The notes below the pieces were generated by a model. The model did no database searches, had not been told where the DNA came from, and was given only the letters and a program-made list of their open reading frames with translations. This document shows, piece by piece, positions 33,301-40,982 of a stretch of 64,000 nt of DNA. The stretch covers positions 186,001 to 250,000 of the forward strand of contig CAWACK010000010.1 in NCBI GenBank assembly GCA_963780545.1. The letters are read 5' to 3'. The first letter of the stretch is position 1, and every line of letters begins with the position of its first letter. Source of the stretch: UBA8941 sp963780545. GTDB lineage: Archaea > Thermoproteota > Bathyarchaeia > TCS64. Made by a program: the position numbers and the translations under genes.

Positions 33301-34702
33301 AAATATAAAAGACGATATTAAATTATTAAAATATTATAAAAAAGAGATTAATAATAACCCTTTTTTAAAAAACATTACTAAAGATGAAATTATGAAATTA
33401 GATGAAAAATATAATTTAAATTATCAATCAAAACAATTAATTGATATTTGGGCTATGATGTTAGGCGATGCTATTGTATTTTTAAAAAAATTAGATAATC
33501 GAGAAAAATATTCTGATGAGATGAAATTAGGTGTAAAGAAACTCTATAATTATATCAATGATTTTCAAAATAATGAATTGATTTTTTATGGATCAGTTAA
33601 TGATTATCGTGATCATACAGTTCACGTGTTTAGAACTTATTTATTAGGAGATTATTTTATTAAAAATTCTTTTGGATATAATAATATTAAAATCGGTATT
33701 GAAGAAATTGAGGATAAAATTAAGAAAAAAGAAATTAAATTAAGTGAAGAAAAAAAGACATCAAAATTATTTCAAATTACAAAAGAAGAAAAAGAAGCAA
33801 TGTGGTGCATAATATCACTCACCCATGATTTAGGATATCCATTACAAAGCATTAATAAAATAAATGAAAAAGTTAGAGGTTTAATGAAAAACTATGGACC
33901 AAATCCTCTAAGAGAGTTAGAATATACATATTTCAACCAAATCGAAAAGACTAGTGACTTTGCGTTAAAATTTATGAGCTCTGATATAGCCCCAGATCAT
34001 GGGAAATTTTTAATTCATATACAACCAAAATACTATGAAAAATTTATCTCTGCTGCAAGTGATTTAAATCATGGAGTTTTAAGTTCAATATTACTCATGA
34101 AAGACCTAGTATATTTTAAAGAATCGGATTATTTATTTGATAACGAAAAAGGGTTTAAAAATAAAGATGTTAAACAATTTTTCATTAGACGCGAAATAAT
34201 CCGATCGATAGCATCTCATAGCTGTGATGATATTTATCATTTATTAATTCCTAATTATTCTTTTTTATTAAACATATTTGATGAAATGCAAGAATGGGGA
34301 AGGCCAAGATTAATTGATATAACGAAAAGGAGAGGATCACTATCAGAATTAAAGATTGATAAATTTAATGAATATGAAATTGATTATAGTGTAATTTTTA
34401 AATTTGAAAATCCAAAAAAAATCTTACCTAAAGAAAGAAATAATGCATCAGGTGAAATTGAAAATTATTTTAGAGCAAAATGTGAAAAATGGCTAAATGT
34501 TCTAAGAAGTGCTGTTGGGGGAGATATTAGGCAACTTACTTTAAAGTTTAAAACCATAGATGAAACGGACCCAAGTAATATCAAAATATACAAATTGGAA
34601 CATCCTAATCCATCCGAATATATTGTAGAACCACTTCATTTTAAAGACGAAATTCTAAATCCAATTTATAAAGATGAAAAAAATGATACTACCCTTACCT
34701 GA
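33287..34702 (+). CDS. HD-domain phosphohydrolase-like protein
   Basis: The 471-residue AT-rich protein has R-D-H-T-V-H-V-F-R (H110, H113), S-L-T-H-D-L-G-Y-P (H180, D181) and a later A-S-H-S-C-D-D, in the H...HD...H order of HD-domain metal phosphohydrolases, such as dNTP, cyclic-nucleotide or dGTPase-like enzymes. The N-terminal ~95 residues are helical and charged; the C-terminal ~100 residues form a mixed domain of unknown type. It overlaps the SPASM fragment upstream and the DUF2284-like ORF downstream, so they may have been one operon. A defence or signalling role is possible but unproved. Confidence 0.7.
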   Translation: MKFPENIKDDIKLLKYYKKEINNNPFLKNITKDEIMKLDEKYNLNYQSKQLIDIWAMMLGDAIVFLKKLDNREKYSDEMKLGVKKLYNYINDFQNNELIFYGSVNDYRDHTVHVFRTYLLGDYFIKNSFGYNNIKIGIEEIEDKIKKKEIKLSEEKKTSKLFQITKEEKEAMWCIISLTHDLGYPLQSINKINEKVRGLMKNYGPNPLRELEYTYFNQIEKTSDFALKFMSSDIAPDHGKFLIHIQPKYYEKFISAASDLNHGVLSSILLMKDLVYFKESDYLFDNEKGFKNKDVKQFFIRREIIRSIASHSCDDIYHLLIPNYSFLLNIFDEMQEWGRPRLIDITKRRGSLSELKIDKFNEYEIDYSVIFKFENPKKILPKERNNASGEIENYFRAKCEKWLNVLRSAVGGDIRQLTLKFKTIDETDPSNIKIYKLEHPNPSEYIVEPLHFKDEILNPIYKDEKNDTTLT

Positions 34703-35153
34703 AAATGTTTTGGAAATTAATTCAAATGCGTACGATAAATGGTGTCGTCTGCCTTATAAAAATCATAAAAATGGGTGCCCTAATTATGGAAAAAGAAAAT
34801 CGTGTCCACCATTCGCCAGAAAATTTGAAGAATTAATTGAGGCGCCCTTCTTTCTAGTTACTCAAGAATTTGATTTAGAAAATCAGAAGCAAAAAATGAA
34901 GGAGAAACACCCAAATTGGACAGAATGTCAATGTAGAAATTTGCTTTATTGGCAAAGAGGATTTGTTAGAAAATTAAAGGAAGAAGCATATGGATATGCA
35001 AATTCATTAGGGCCTGATTTTACAGTTCTTGAAGTACCAGAAGCTAATGGTGTTAACGTTTTTCAAACCTGTAAAAATGTCGGGATTACTTTAGAAATAA
35101 ATCCACAAAAAAAAGTAATAAAAGTGATGATTGTAGGAAATAAGAAAGACTGA
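34683..35153 (+). CDS. DUF2284-like metal-binding protein
   Basis: About 156 residues with W-C-R-L-P-Y, N-G-C-P-N-Y-G-K-R-K-S-C-P-P-F and later E-C-Q-C-R-N-L-L, cysteine patterns like those of the DUF2284/predicted metal-binding family, which probably hold an Fe-S cluster or zinc. ATG 34683 and ATG 34674 are both in frame; each overlaps the end of the HD gene by 20-29 bases. The function is unknown. A conserved C-P-P-F after the second cysteine argues for a folded metal site. Confidence 0.6.
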   Translation: MILPLPENVLEINSNAYDKWCRLPYKNHKNGCPNYGKRKSCPPFARKFEELIEAPFFLVTQEFDLENQKQKMKEKHPNWTECQCRNLLYWQRGFVRKLKEEAYGYANSLGPDFTVLEVPEANGVNVFQTCKNVGITLEINPQKKVIKVMIVGNKKD

Positions 35154-35159
35154 AAACGT

Positions 35160-35372
35160 TTAGTTCTCAGGATATTTGGGATTTATCAGATTCATTCTAA
35201 CTCTCTGAAAATCACTTTCATCTATTTGGTCAAATAAATGTCTCAATGCATCTCTTACTGTTTCTGGTTTATTTTTAAAGAGGCCTCTTTGGAGATAGTT
35301 ATCGAGTTTTTCTTCGAACTCTCCTGACAATTGGAATGAAATTTCCATCTCGACTTTTGATCTTATTTTCAT
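35160..35372 (-). CDS. Ribbon-helix-helix (CopG/ParD-like) DNA-binding protein
   Basis: The core reads M-E-I-S-F-Q-L-S-G-E-F-E-E-K-L-D, then G-L-F-K-N-K-P-E-T-V-R-D-A-L-R-H-L-F: a short strand, helix, turn and helix, the RHH fold found in small repressors and antitoxins. ATG 35372 gives about 70 residues and ATG 35348 about 62; the longest frame, from 35405, is less likely. No toxin gene is adjacent. It may regulate the convergent HD/DUF2284 genes. Confidence 0.65.
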   Translation of the reverse strand: MKIRSKVEMEISFQLSGEFEEKLDNYLQRGLFKNKPETVRDALRHLFDQIDESDFQRVRMNLINPKYPEN

Positions 35373-35404
35373 GATACTCAATAAATTCATGTGCATGCTT
35401 TTCA

Positions 35405-35533
35405 TTAGTAAATTTGTATTATTAGAATGGGAGTGAAGACCTTACCAATTTTTTTAGTTAGTACATCACCCTTACGTTGAGCAACTAAAATTGAGCTGTC
35501 TTTTTTTATTATAGCCGCTGTATCAGTAATCAT
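35405..35533 (-). pseudogene. N-terminal fragment of a Nudix hydrolase
   Basis: ATG 35533 opens M-I-T-D-T-A-A-I-I-K-K-D-S-S-I-L-V-A-Q-R, the usual N-terminal strand pair of MutT-like Nudix proteins, but after V-L-T-K-K-I-G-K the frame ends at 35405 without the Nudix box. It lies 22 bases from the tRNA-proximal end of the element, so it may be host or element sequence cut by integration. Confidence 0.5.
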
Positions 35534-35554
35534 AAAAGTCACTGGAATTTTTTA

Positions 35555-35573
35555 ATGGCGGGTTCGGAGGGAT
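35555..35573. repeat. tRNA-proximal attachment site (3' end of tRNA-Lys)
   Basis: The 19 bases are identical to 32434-32452 and include the tRNA 3' half of the T arm, the acceptor strand and CCA. Confidence 0.85.
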
Positions 35574-35632
35574 TCGAACCCTCGGCCAACGGCTTAAGAG
35601 GCCGCCGCTCTACCTTGCTGAGCTACGAACCC
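35556..35632 (-). tRNA. tRNA-Lys (anticodon CTT), CCA encoded
   Basis: The minus strand folds as a cloverleaf: acceptor GGGTTCG/CGAACCC with discriminator G and an encoded CCA, D-arm TAGCTCAGCAAGGTAGAGC, anticodon stem GCGGC/GCCGT around CTCTTAA (anticodon CTT), and T-arm GAGGGTTCGAATCCCTC. It lies between the ribosomal operon and the AT-rich element, which uses its 3' end as attachment site. Confidence 0.95.
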
Positions 35633-35703
35633 GGTCGCCAACACTCATGTTGGCATCTAAATTTAAACATTTCAGCTTTTTAAAGCTGTTAAAAGGTGGG
35701 GAT

Positions 35704-36051
35704 TTATTTGATCAACTTGACCTTGGAGGGCTCGACGCCCTCCGCGGCGAACTGCGCCAGAGTTTTCACCTCACCACCCGCCGCGATGATCTTCTCCTTA
35801 GCTAGGTCGCTGAAGGAGAACGCTGCGACGGTAACTGGGTGCTTTAGGTCACCGGATGCGAGGACTTTACCGGGTACTGCGGCTACCTCACCTTCCTTGG
35901 TGAGTCTATTTATCCTGCTCAGGTTGACGTCGACTCTGATCCTCTTAGGTTTGTCGAGTTCCTCAGCGAGGGCACCCCAGATGGGCTGACCCGTCTTCTT
36001 CTTAGCCGCCTTAAGCCCCTTTATAGTTTTTTCAATTTCCTTGTTCATCAT
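35704..36051 (-). CDS. Ribosomal protein eL18
   Basis: About 115 residues with R-V-D-V-N-L-S-R-I-N-R-L-T, V-A-A-V-P-G-K-V-L-A-S-G and V-A-A-F-S-F-S-D-L-A-K-E-K-I, the eL18 signature. It is the last gene of uS13-uS4-uS11-rpoD-eL18. In many archaea uL13 and uS9 follow directly; here they are 19 kb away. The start overlaps the rpoD end by about 20 bases; ATG 36063 is an alternative. Confidence 0.95.
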   Translation of the reverse strand: MMNKEIEKTIKGLKAAKKKTGQPIWGALAEELDKPKRIRVDVNLSRINRLTKEGEVAAVPGKVLASGDLKHPVTVAAFSFSDLAKEKIIAAGGEVKTLAQFAAEGVEPSKVKLIK

Positions 36052-36976
36052 AGGTTGGTTCACTACTTCCTGTTGCTCCTTCTTCTCCCTCTTCCTCCTC
36101 TTCGAACTCTCCGGAGCCTATGCTGTATAGGCGGCGTCCCACTTCGGTGGGTGCCTCGAAGTCTTCGATGCTTTCGTGGAGTTCGCCGGCATCTACTTTA
36201 CGTTTGAGTTCTTCAAGTTTAGAGTTTAAGATCTTGACGGCCTCGAAGACGATCCTCTCCGGGGCGAGGGCGCCGGTGGATTCGACGGTGAAGATGAACT
36301 CGTCACTCTTCATGTGATCCTTGATTGAGCCTTCCTTGAGGAGGCTTGAGCATGTGGGGCTACGGTTGAAGGCCTCTAAATCGATAACTTTGAGAGTATC
36401 TTTCTTTGTTAGTATCACGCCTTTGGGGCATTCTTCAGCACATTTTGTTGCGGTAGCTGCATCGGTTTTGATCTCTGCCGCGTTCTGGTAGATGGCCATG
36501 GAAACTGGGCTCCATTTGGTATGGAAGCGGCCTTTCCCCAGCTGGGCATATGCCTCTAAGCTTATGGACTGTCCTGATGCAAGTTTGGCTAGCGGTATGT
36601 ATGGGTTTACTGGTGTTATAGCTGGGTCTACGGACTGTAGGTCGCCTGAGTAAACGGTTTTCTTCTCATCCTCTGCTTTCACGCTGAGGCTGAGGGTGAC
36701 TCGACACTTTGGGCATCCCAGATCTGCGTTACAGTCGCACTCGGATGGTAACCGGTAGTGCTCTAGGTCGGTTTTGAGTGGCACGAGTCCTATCCGGTGG
36801 GCGAGCACCTCATCCGGGACGACGCTGGTGTTGTCGTAGTAGAATATGTCCTCTATCGCCATGGTTGGAACTTCGCTGACCATGGTCCTACGTAGGGCAT
36901 TAGCAAAAGCCGTGTCGATGTTCTCTACGCCGAACCGGATGATATCCTCATTTAAGCTAAGCACCGTTACCTTCAT
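36032..36976 (-). CDS. rpoD: DNA-directed RNA polymerase subunit D
   Basis: The 314-residue archaeal alpha-like assembly subunit pairs with subunit L. N-terminal N-A-L-R-R-T-M-V-S-E-V-P-T-M-A-I-E is typical, followed by C-N-A-D-L-G-C-P-K-C-R-V. The ferredoxin-like insert keeps C-A-E-E-C-P-K-G-V and a later C-S-S-L, fewer cysteines than a full 4Fe-4S site, so a cluster is uncertain. The tail is acidic. It sits in its normal place between uS11 and eL18. Confidence 0.96.
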   Translation of the reverse strand: MKVTVLSLNEDIIRFGVENIDTAFANALRRTMVSEVPTMAIEDIFYYDNTSVVPDEVLAHRIGLVPLKTDLEHYRLPSECDCNADLGCPKCRVTLSLSVKAEDEKKTVYSGDLQSVDPAITPVNPYIPLAKLASGQSISLEAYAQLGKGRFHTKWSPVSMAIYQNAAEIKTDAATATKCAEECPKGVILTKKDTLKVIDLEAFNRSPTCSSLLKEGSIKDHMKSDEFIFTVESTGALAPERIVFEAVKILNSKLEELKRKVDAGELHESIEDFEAPTEVGRRLYSIGSGEFEEEEEGEEGATGSSEPTYDEQGN

Positions 36977-36991
36977 TGCAATACCCTCGGA

Positions 36992-37405
36992 TTACGGCCT
37001 TCTACCTCTCCTTCCTCCAGGCTTCCTGGTGCCGTCGTGAGGGACGGGTGTGACCTCCTCGATGCGCCCGATCCTGAAGCCGCTACGGGCTAGGATACGG
37101 ATTGCAGCTTGTGCACCTGGCCCAGGGGTCTTGGATCCACTACCTCCAGGGGCACGTACCTTGATGTGTATCCCCGTTACGCCCTTGTCGCGGCCCCAGT
37201 CAGCTATCTGCTGGGCAGCCTTCATCGCGGCGTAAGGGCTCGGCTTAAGTCTGTCAGCCTTGACAAACATGCCACCGGTGGCGAAGCCAAAGGTTTCGGC
37301 GCCGGTAAGATCGGTCATGTGGATGATAGTGTTGTTAAAACTGCTAAAGACGTGAACTATCGCCCACTTATCGGCTGGTAATGGTGTAGTGGTTTCGTTA
37401 CTCAA
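36992..37405 (-). CDS. Ribosomal protein uS11
   Basis: The 137-residue small-subunit platform protein has I-V-H-V-F-S-S-F-N-N-T-I-I-H-M-T-D-L-T-G and the basic end P-V-P-H-D-G-T-R-K-P-G-G-R-R-G-R-R-P. Its start overlaps the uS4 stop by eight bases. Confidence 0.97.
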   Translation of the reverse strand: MSNETTTPLPADKWAIVHVFSSFNNTIIHMTDLTGAETFGFATGGMFVKADRLKPSPYAAMKAAQQIADWGRDKGVTGIHIKVRAPGGSGSKTPGPGAQAAIRILARSGFRIGRIEEVTPVPHDGTRKPGGRRGRRP

Positions 37406-37949
37406 CCTTGTTTCCTCCAGCGACTTCGTTCACAGCCATCTCCCTTCTGAGGGGGTGATCCTTATTGCTGTACGGGCTTACATCCGTGTAGTCGATGAGT
37501 TTCTCATCATCAATGAGTACATGGTACCCTGGGGCCTTCACCTCTTTTCCTGAGATGCTTATGTGGCCGTGTGTGATGAGCTGCCTAGCCTGCCAGAGGC
37601 TCTTCACCATACCTTTTCGATAGATGAAGGTCTGGAGCCTACGCTCCATCAAATCCTCTATACTTAGTGTAAGAATATCATCTAGGGTTCCGTTGGATTG
37701 AATGAGCCCCATCTTATGGAGCTTATTGATGAGTTCCTTCTCCTGTTTTTCGCGCTCTGTTGCTGTTTGGGCGAGGAGACCACGAGCTCTGCGGCGGAGG
37801 CTACTCAGCTCGGTTCTGAGGCGCCATAGTTCACGTTTGTTGCGTAGACCGTATGCGCCGAGGAGTTTAAGTTCCTCCATGAACATTTCCGTGTCGTATG
37901 GGACACTAGGAGTAGTGTATTTCTTATGCTGTTTCTTAGGATCTCCCAT
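37398..37949 (-). CDS. Ribosomal protein uS4
   Basis: The 183-residue small-subunit protein binds 16S rRNA early in assembly. It contains Y-G-L-R-N-K-R-E-L-W-R and an S4 RNA-binding domain (Q-A-R-Q-L-I-T-H-G-H-I-S-I). It lies four bases after uS13 and overlaps uS11. Confidence 0.97.
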   Translation of the reverse strand: MGDPKKQHKKYTTPSVPYDTEMFMEELKLLGAYGLRNKRELWRLRTELSSLRRRARGLLAQTATEREKQEKELINKLHKMGLIQSNGTLDDILTLSIEDLMERRLQTFIYRKGMVKSLWQARQLITHGHISISGKEVKAPGYHVLIDDEKLIDYTDVSPYSNKDHPLRREMAVNEVAGGNKVE

Positions 37950-37953
37950 AAGA

Positions 37954-38463
37954 CTACTCCTCCTTCTTCGCAGGTTGCTGCTGCTGTTTCTTGGATACGC
38001 CTACGCTGCGGCCCTTCCTTGCCGTGGTCTTTGTGTGCTGTCCACGAACCTTAATGCCGCGGGCGTGACGTTCGCCCTTCCAGCTCCGAGTTTCCCTCAT
38101 GAGCTCGAGTTCGTCCTTAGTTCTCATGTCCAAGTCGGAGGCGAGAAGGTGGTGATCACCACCCGTTATGGGATCCTTCCTGTGATTGAGCATCCACTTA
38201 GGTAACCCCACGCTAACTGGATTATCAAGCGCTTCCTCCAGACGCTTAACCTCGGCGTCGGAGAGGCTCCCCAACCTATTGGCCGGATCTACGCCTACCG
38301 CCTTGGTCAAGGATAAGGCCATACGTATCCCCATGCCCTTGATGTCAGACATGGCATAGGGCACCGCCTTGGTACCGTCCAAGTTGGTTCCGTGTAGCCT
38401 AACTATGTAGTTGAATTCCCTTGACATGCGGAAATCTCCCGACAGTTTGTAACCGTTGAACAT
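37954..38463 (-). CDS. Ribosomal protein uS13
   Basis: The 169-residue head protein of the small subunit has L-H-G-T-N-L-D-G, G-M-G-I-R-M-A, R-K-D and the basic R-V-R-G-Q-H-T-K-T-T-A-R-K-G-like tail (here K-V-R-G-Q-H-T-K-T-T). A glutamine/lysine-rich extension ends the protein. It is the first gene of the operon; the promoter should lie just above 38463. Confidence 0.96.
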   Translation of the reverse strand: MFNGYKLSGDFRMSREFNYIVRLHGTNLDGTKAVPYAMSDIKGMGIRMALSLTKAVGVDPANRLGSLSDAEVKRLEEALDNPVSVGLPKWMLNHRKDPITGGDHHLLASDLDMRTKDELELMRETRSWKGERHARGIKVRGQHTKTTARKGRSVGVSKKQQQQPAKKEE

Positions 38464-38801
38464 AAAAACGTTGCCTAAAAATGTTCCTAACTCACTGGGA
38501 TGTGATTAAGACGCCTGCTGGAGACAATGAGAACGTCTTTGAGACGAGAATTATGATCTGAGATGTTTACGTCGATGTTGATGTCATCGTTGTTCATTTA
38601 GATTATCACATCTTTTTTGATATCTACTAAGTATAGCTATTGTACTAGACGTCTTGGATATTTTCGTCCACCATATAATCGGGTTGAAGATGCGTACGTG
38701 CCTATAAGTATCGCGAATCGGTGTTCTTCACTCTAATCTTGATAGAACAAGTTTGTTAACCCGTTGAAGAAAATGCTGTGGTCCTTTAAAACCAGGTTCA
38801 G
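38464..38801. other. 338-base gap with no recognisable gene
   Basis: The stretch is rather AT-rich and holds the promoter region of the uS13 operon at its lower end (AT-rich CATAAAAACG next to the start). I see no credible ORF, tRNA or clear hairpin. Confidence 0.5.
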
Positions 38802-39047
38802 TTATGTGTTAAGGATTGGCTCGCCGTAGGTGATGAGTGTGATTGTACTTTTCACATTGTCGAGGCGTCTTATTCTGTTGAAGACAACCTCTTTCACCTT
38901 TTCCATCGTGTCAGCCTCGACCTCGACTATGATGTCGTAGATCCCATAGAGGCTGAAGATGTTCTTGATCTCCTTAGCGCCCTTCATCGCCTGGATGACC
39001 TCGGGCTCCTTCCCCAACTCGGTGTTAAGTAAAACGTATGCCTTCAA
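38802..39047 (-). CDS. Stand-alone Lrp/AsnC ligand-binding (RAM) domain protein
   Basis: The 81 residues (K-A-Y-V-L-L-N-T-E-L-G-K-E, V-K-E-I-K-N-I-F-S-L-Y-G-like strand pattern, Y-D-I-I-V-E-V-E-A-D-T) match the C-terminal effector-binding domain of Lrp/AsnC regulators without the helix-turn-helix. Such proteins bind amino acids and can co-assemble with full-length Lrp proteins. No ligand can be named. Confidence 0.85.
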   Translation of the reverse strand: MKAYVLLNTELGKEPEVIQAMKGAKEIKNIFSLYGIYDIIVEVEADTMEKVKEVVFNRIRRLDNVKSTITLITYGEPILNT

Positions 39048-39311
39048 GTGCCATCAATAAGGCAATGGGCTTGAGTACTATTTCAATATCTTCATCTCGT
39101 TCTTGGTTTTTGAACAGAAGTTAGTTTCCCTGGCATTATTTTGGGGTCCTGATGGCGTATAAGTCGATGATCATCATGAAGCTTGCTCCTCTGCCTTAGC
39201 GTAGTAAATGGAGTTCTACTTTGGTCACCGAGTTTATATTGATAAGTCTGGGAGGAAAGTTACTCAGTTAATCCCGCACTACGATACGGGCGCGTGAGTA
39301 TATAGGATGGG

Positions 39312-40142
39312 TTAGCTGATAAGTTGATCTAGCTTTTTGCTAAGTAATTGTAGATCAACTAGGCTCAGAGTTGCAACCCTCTTCTCCAATATGTCCTCTG
39401 AAAGAGCTAATCTGGCTACGATGCTTCTAGCCCCATTCTTCGTAGTAGGGTATCCTTGGTTGGCTGAGGATATCAGGGCCTCTCGTAGGGCGTTAATTGT
39501 TTTCTTGTCCCCTTGGCGAAGAAGCGCAGATAGAACGGCGTCCGTTGGTTTCTTGATAGATTTTAGCTTAATTACAATGATAGCAGTGGAAGTCTTTGGC
39601 TCAGGATAGAACGCTTCTGATTTTAAATAAATAGTTTTTGTGACATCAAAGAAAATTCCAATCTCATAAGTTAACTTGCTAAATTTTGGTGTTCCTTGGT
39701 CCGCAGTTAATATGGAGGCGAAGGGCGAGGAGACGATTAGAGAGGCGGCCTTGAATTTTGTTTTTGTGAGTCTCTGTAGTAAAGCCTCTGCGATTGAGTA
39801 TGGGGGGTTAGACACAAGAACATCGAAGTGTGGAAGCTGAATGCTCATTGCGTCCGCCTCCACGATCTCGACGTTGCTAAAACCTAAGAGTCTCTCCCTT
39901 AGTATGGAAATAAATTTGGGGTTTTTTTCTATTGCGACGACTCTGCTCGTCCTAGCGGCTAGCTCGACGGTTATGTTTCCTGCTCCGGGGCCGATCTCTA
40001 GGACAGTGTCGCTTGGTTCGATGTCGGATGCATCTATTAGGGTTTTTATGGCCTCCGGATCGACGAGTTGATGCTCATCTAAGTTGGCGTCGATTCTTAG
40101 GCCATGTTTATTTAGAAGGTTTAAGGTCTCGTCCCTGAGCAC
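39312..40142 (-). CDS. rsmA: 16S rRNA dimethyladenosine transferase (RsmA/KsgA/Dim1)
   Basis: The 276-residue SAM enzyme dimethylates two adenosines near the 3' end of 16S rRNA. It has L-E-I-G-P-G-A-G-N-I-T (motif I), V-A-I-E-K-N, V-E-A-D-A and the catalytic N-P-P-Y-S-I-A. The order in the SAM fold is normal, with a C-terminal helical domain. It lies 14 bases after the preceding conserved archaeal gene on the same strand. Confidence 0.95.
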   Translation of the reverse strand: MLRDETLNLLNKHGLRIDANLDEHQLVDPEAIKTLIDASDIEPSDTVLEIGPGAGNITVELAARTSRVVAIEKNPKFISILRERLLGFSNVEIVEADAMSIQLPHFDVLVSNPPYSIAEALLQRLTKTKFKAASLIVSSPFASILTADQGTPKFSKLTYEIGIFFDVTKTIYLKSEAFYPEPKTSTAIIVIKLKSIKKPTDAVLSALLRQGDKKTINALREALISSANQGYPTTKNGARSIVARLALSEDILEKRVATLSLVDLQLLSKKLDQLIS

Positions 40143-40156
40143 AGCTTGTGCACCGG

Positions 40157-40900
40157 CTAGAGGAGGTAGCGTGGTTCACCTTTTATACTATTCACAAGCT
40201 CCAGAGTTGCATCGACATCCTCGTCTAACCCTTCGACTAGGAGGCGGATGCTTCCCTCAGCGCCTGCGACTCCGCCAGCGGCAACTAGGGTAGCTTGGAC
40301 ACCACAAATAACCTCTAGAGCCTCGATTTCTGTGAAGATTAGACCTGATATTGGCCATATCGCGGGACCGTCATAGTCGGGGTCCATTGTAAGTTGGTGG
40401 AGCTCATTCATATCCTCGTATACGAGCTTCTCGAGGCCGATGGGGATTACGAGGGTGATCTTTTTACCTATAATTGATCCAAGTACGGCCCCGACTGTGC
40501 CTCCCGTCTCACCAGCGATGAGGACGCCTGCTACTTGACCGACGTAGTCTAGTGCGTTGGCACCCTTAATGTAGACGTCGCCTCTGTCCATCTCTTTGAT
40601 GGCGTTATATCGGTCTAGCTCCTTCGCCACTTCACCTTTCCTGAAGACGATGTCGGGTATTGGCTCTCCCTGTTTCTCCTGCTTTTTATCAGGGAGGCTT
40701 GGAGTGGTTATGCCGCTTCGATATCTGCGTAGGTCAAACTTTTCGCCCCATATCTCTTGGAGCACATACGCGTTTGTCGTGCCGGTTGCGACTACAACGA
40801 TCCCGTCCTCCATCGCTGCTTGAACCTCGGGTAGAGCTGCCACGCCCTTTGCGATCAAGCGCTTAGACTCAGCTACTGTGAGAACAACTTGCCTCTTCAT
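40157..40900 (-). CDS. Conserved hypothetical archaeal protein
   Basis: About 247 residues with V-V-V-A-T-G-T-T-N-A-Y-V-L-Q-E-I, K-G-A-N-A-L-D and a glycine-rich A-G-E-T-G-G-T-V-G-A-V-L-G-S. I do not recognise a named family or catalytic motif. The nucleotide-like G-x-T-G pattern is suggestive only. I chose ATG 40900 because the longer frame to 41026 overlaps the divergent gene and is not protein-like. It probably shares a transcript with rsmA. Confidence 0.65.
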   Translation of the reverse strand: MKRQVVLTVAESKRLIAKGVAALPEVQAAMEDGIVVVATGTTNAYVLQEIWGEKFDLRRYRSGITTPSLPDKKQEKQGEPIPDIVFRKGEVAKELDRYNAIKEMDRGDVYIKGANALDYVGQVAGVLIAGETGGTVGAVLGSIIGKKITLVIPIGLEKLVYEDMNELHQLTMDPDYDGPAIWPISGLIFTEIEALEVICGVQATLVAAGGVAGAEGSIRLLVEGLDEDVDATLELVNSIKGEPRYLL

Positions 40901-40982
40901 GGCTATCACTCGCGGTATTCGGTTACCCCTTCGAATAAAAAGAGATGCCCAGAGGAACTCCTTTAACCACGGCCTCAGAAAT

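Larger units (their letters stand above)
32453..35554. mobile_element. AT-rich element integrated downstream of tRNA-Lys(CTT)
   Basis: The 3.1-kb segment lies between two identical 19-bp repeats, one being the 3' end of tRNA-Lys. It is much richer in A and T than the flanking genes. It contains gene fragments with (CG)n joints at 32720 and 33040, an HD-domain gene, a DUF2284-like gene, an RHH gene and a truncated Nudix gene. I see no integrase, so it may be a deletion derivative mobilised in trans or a decayed remnant. Confidence 0.75.

Noticed and set aside
38464..38801. Possible C/D box small RNA near TGATGT/CTGA-like letters
   Set aside because: The boxes do not have consistent spacing and no second box pair is present.
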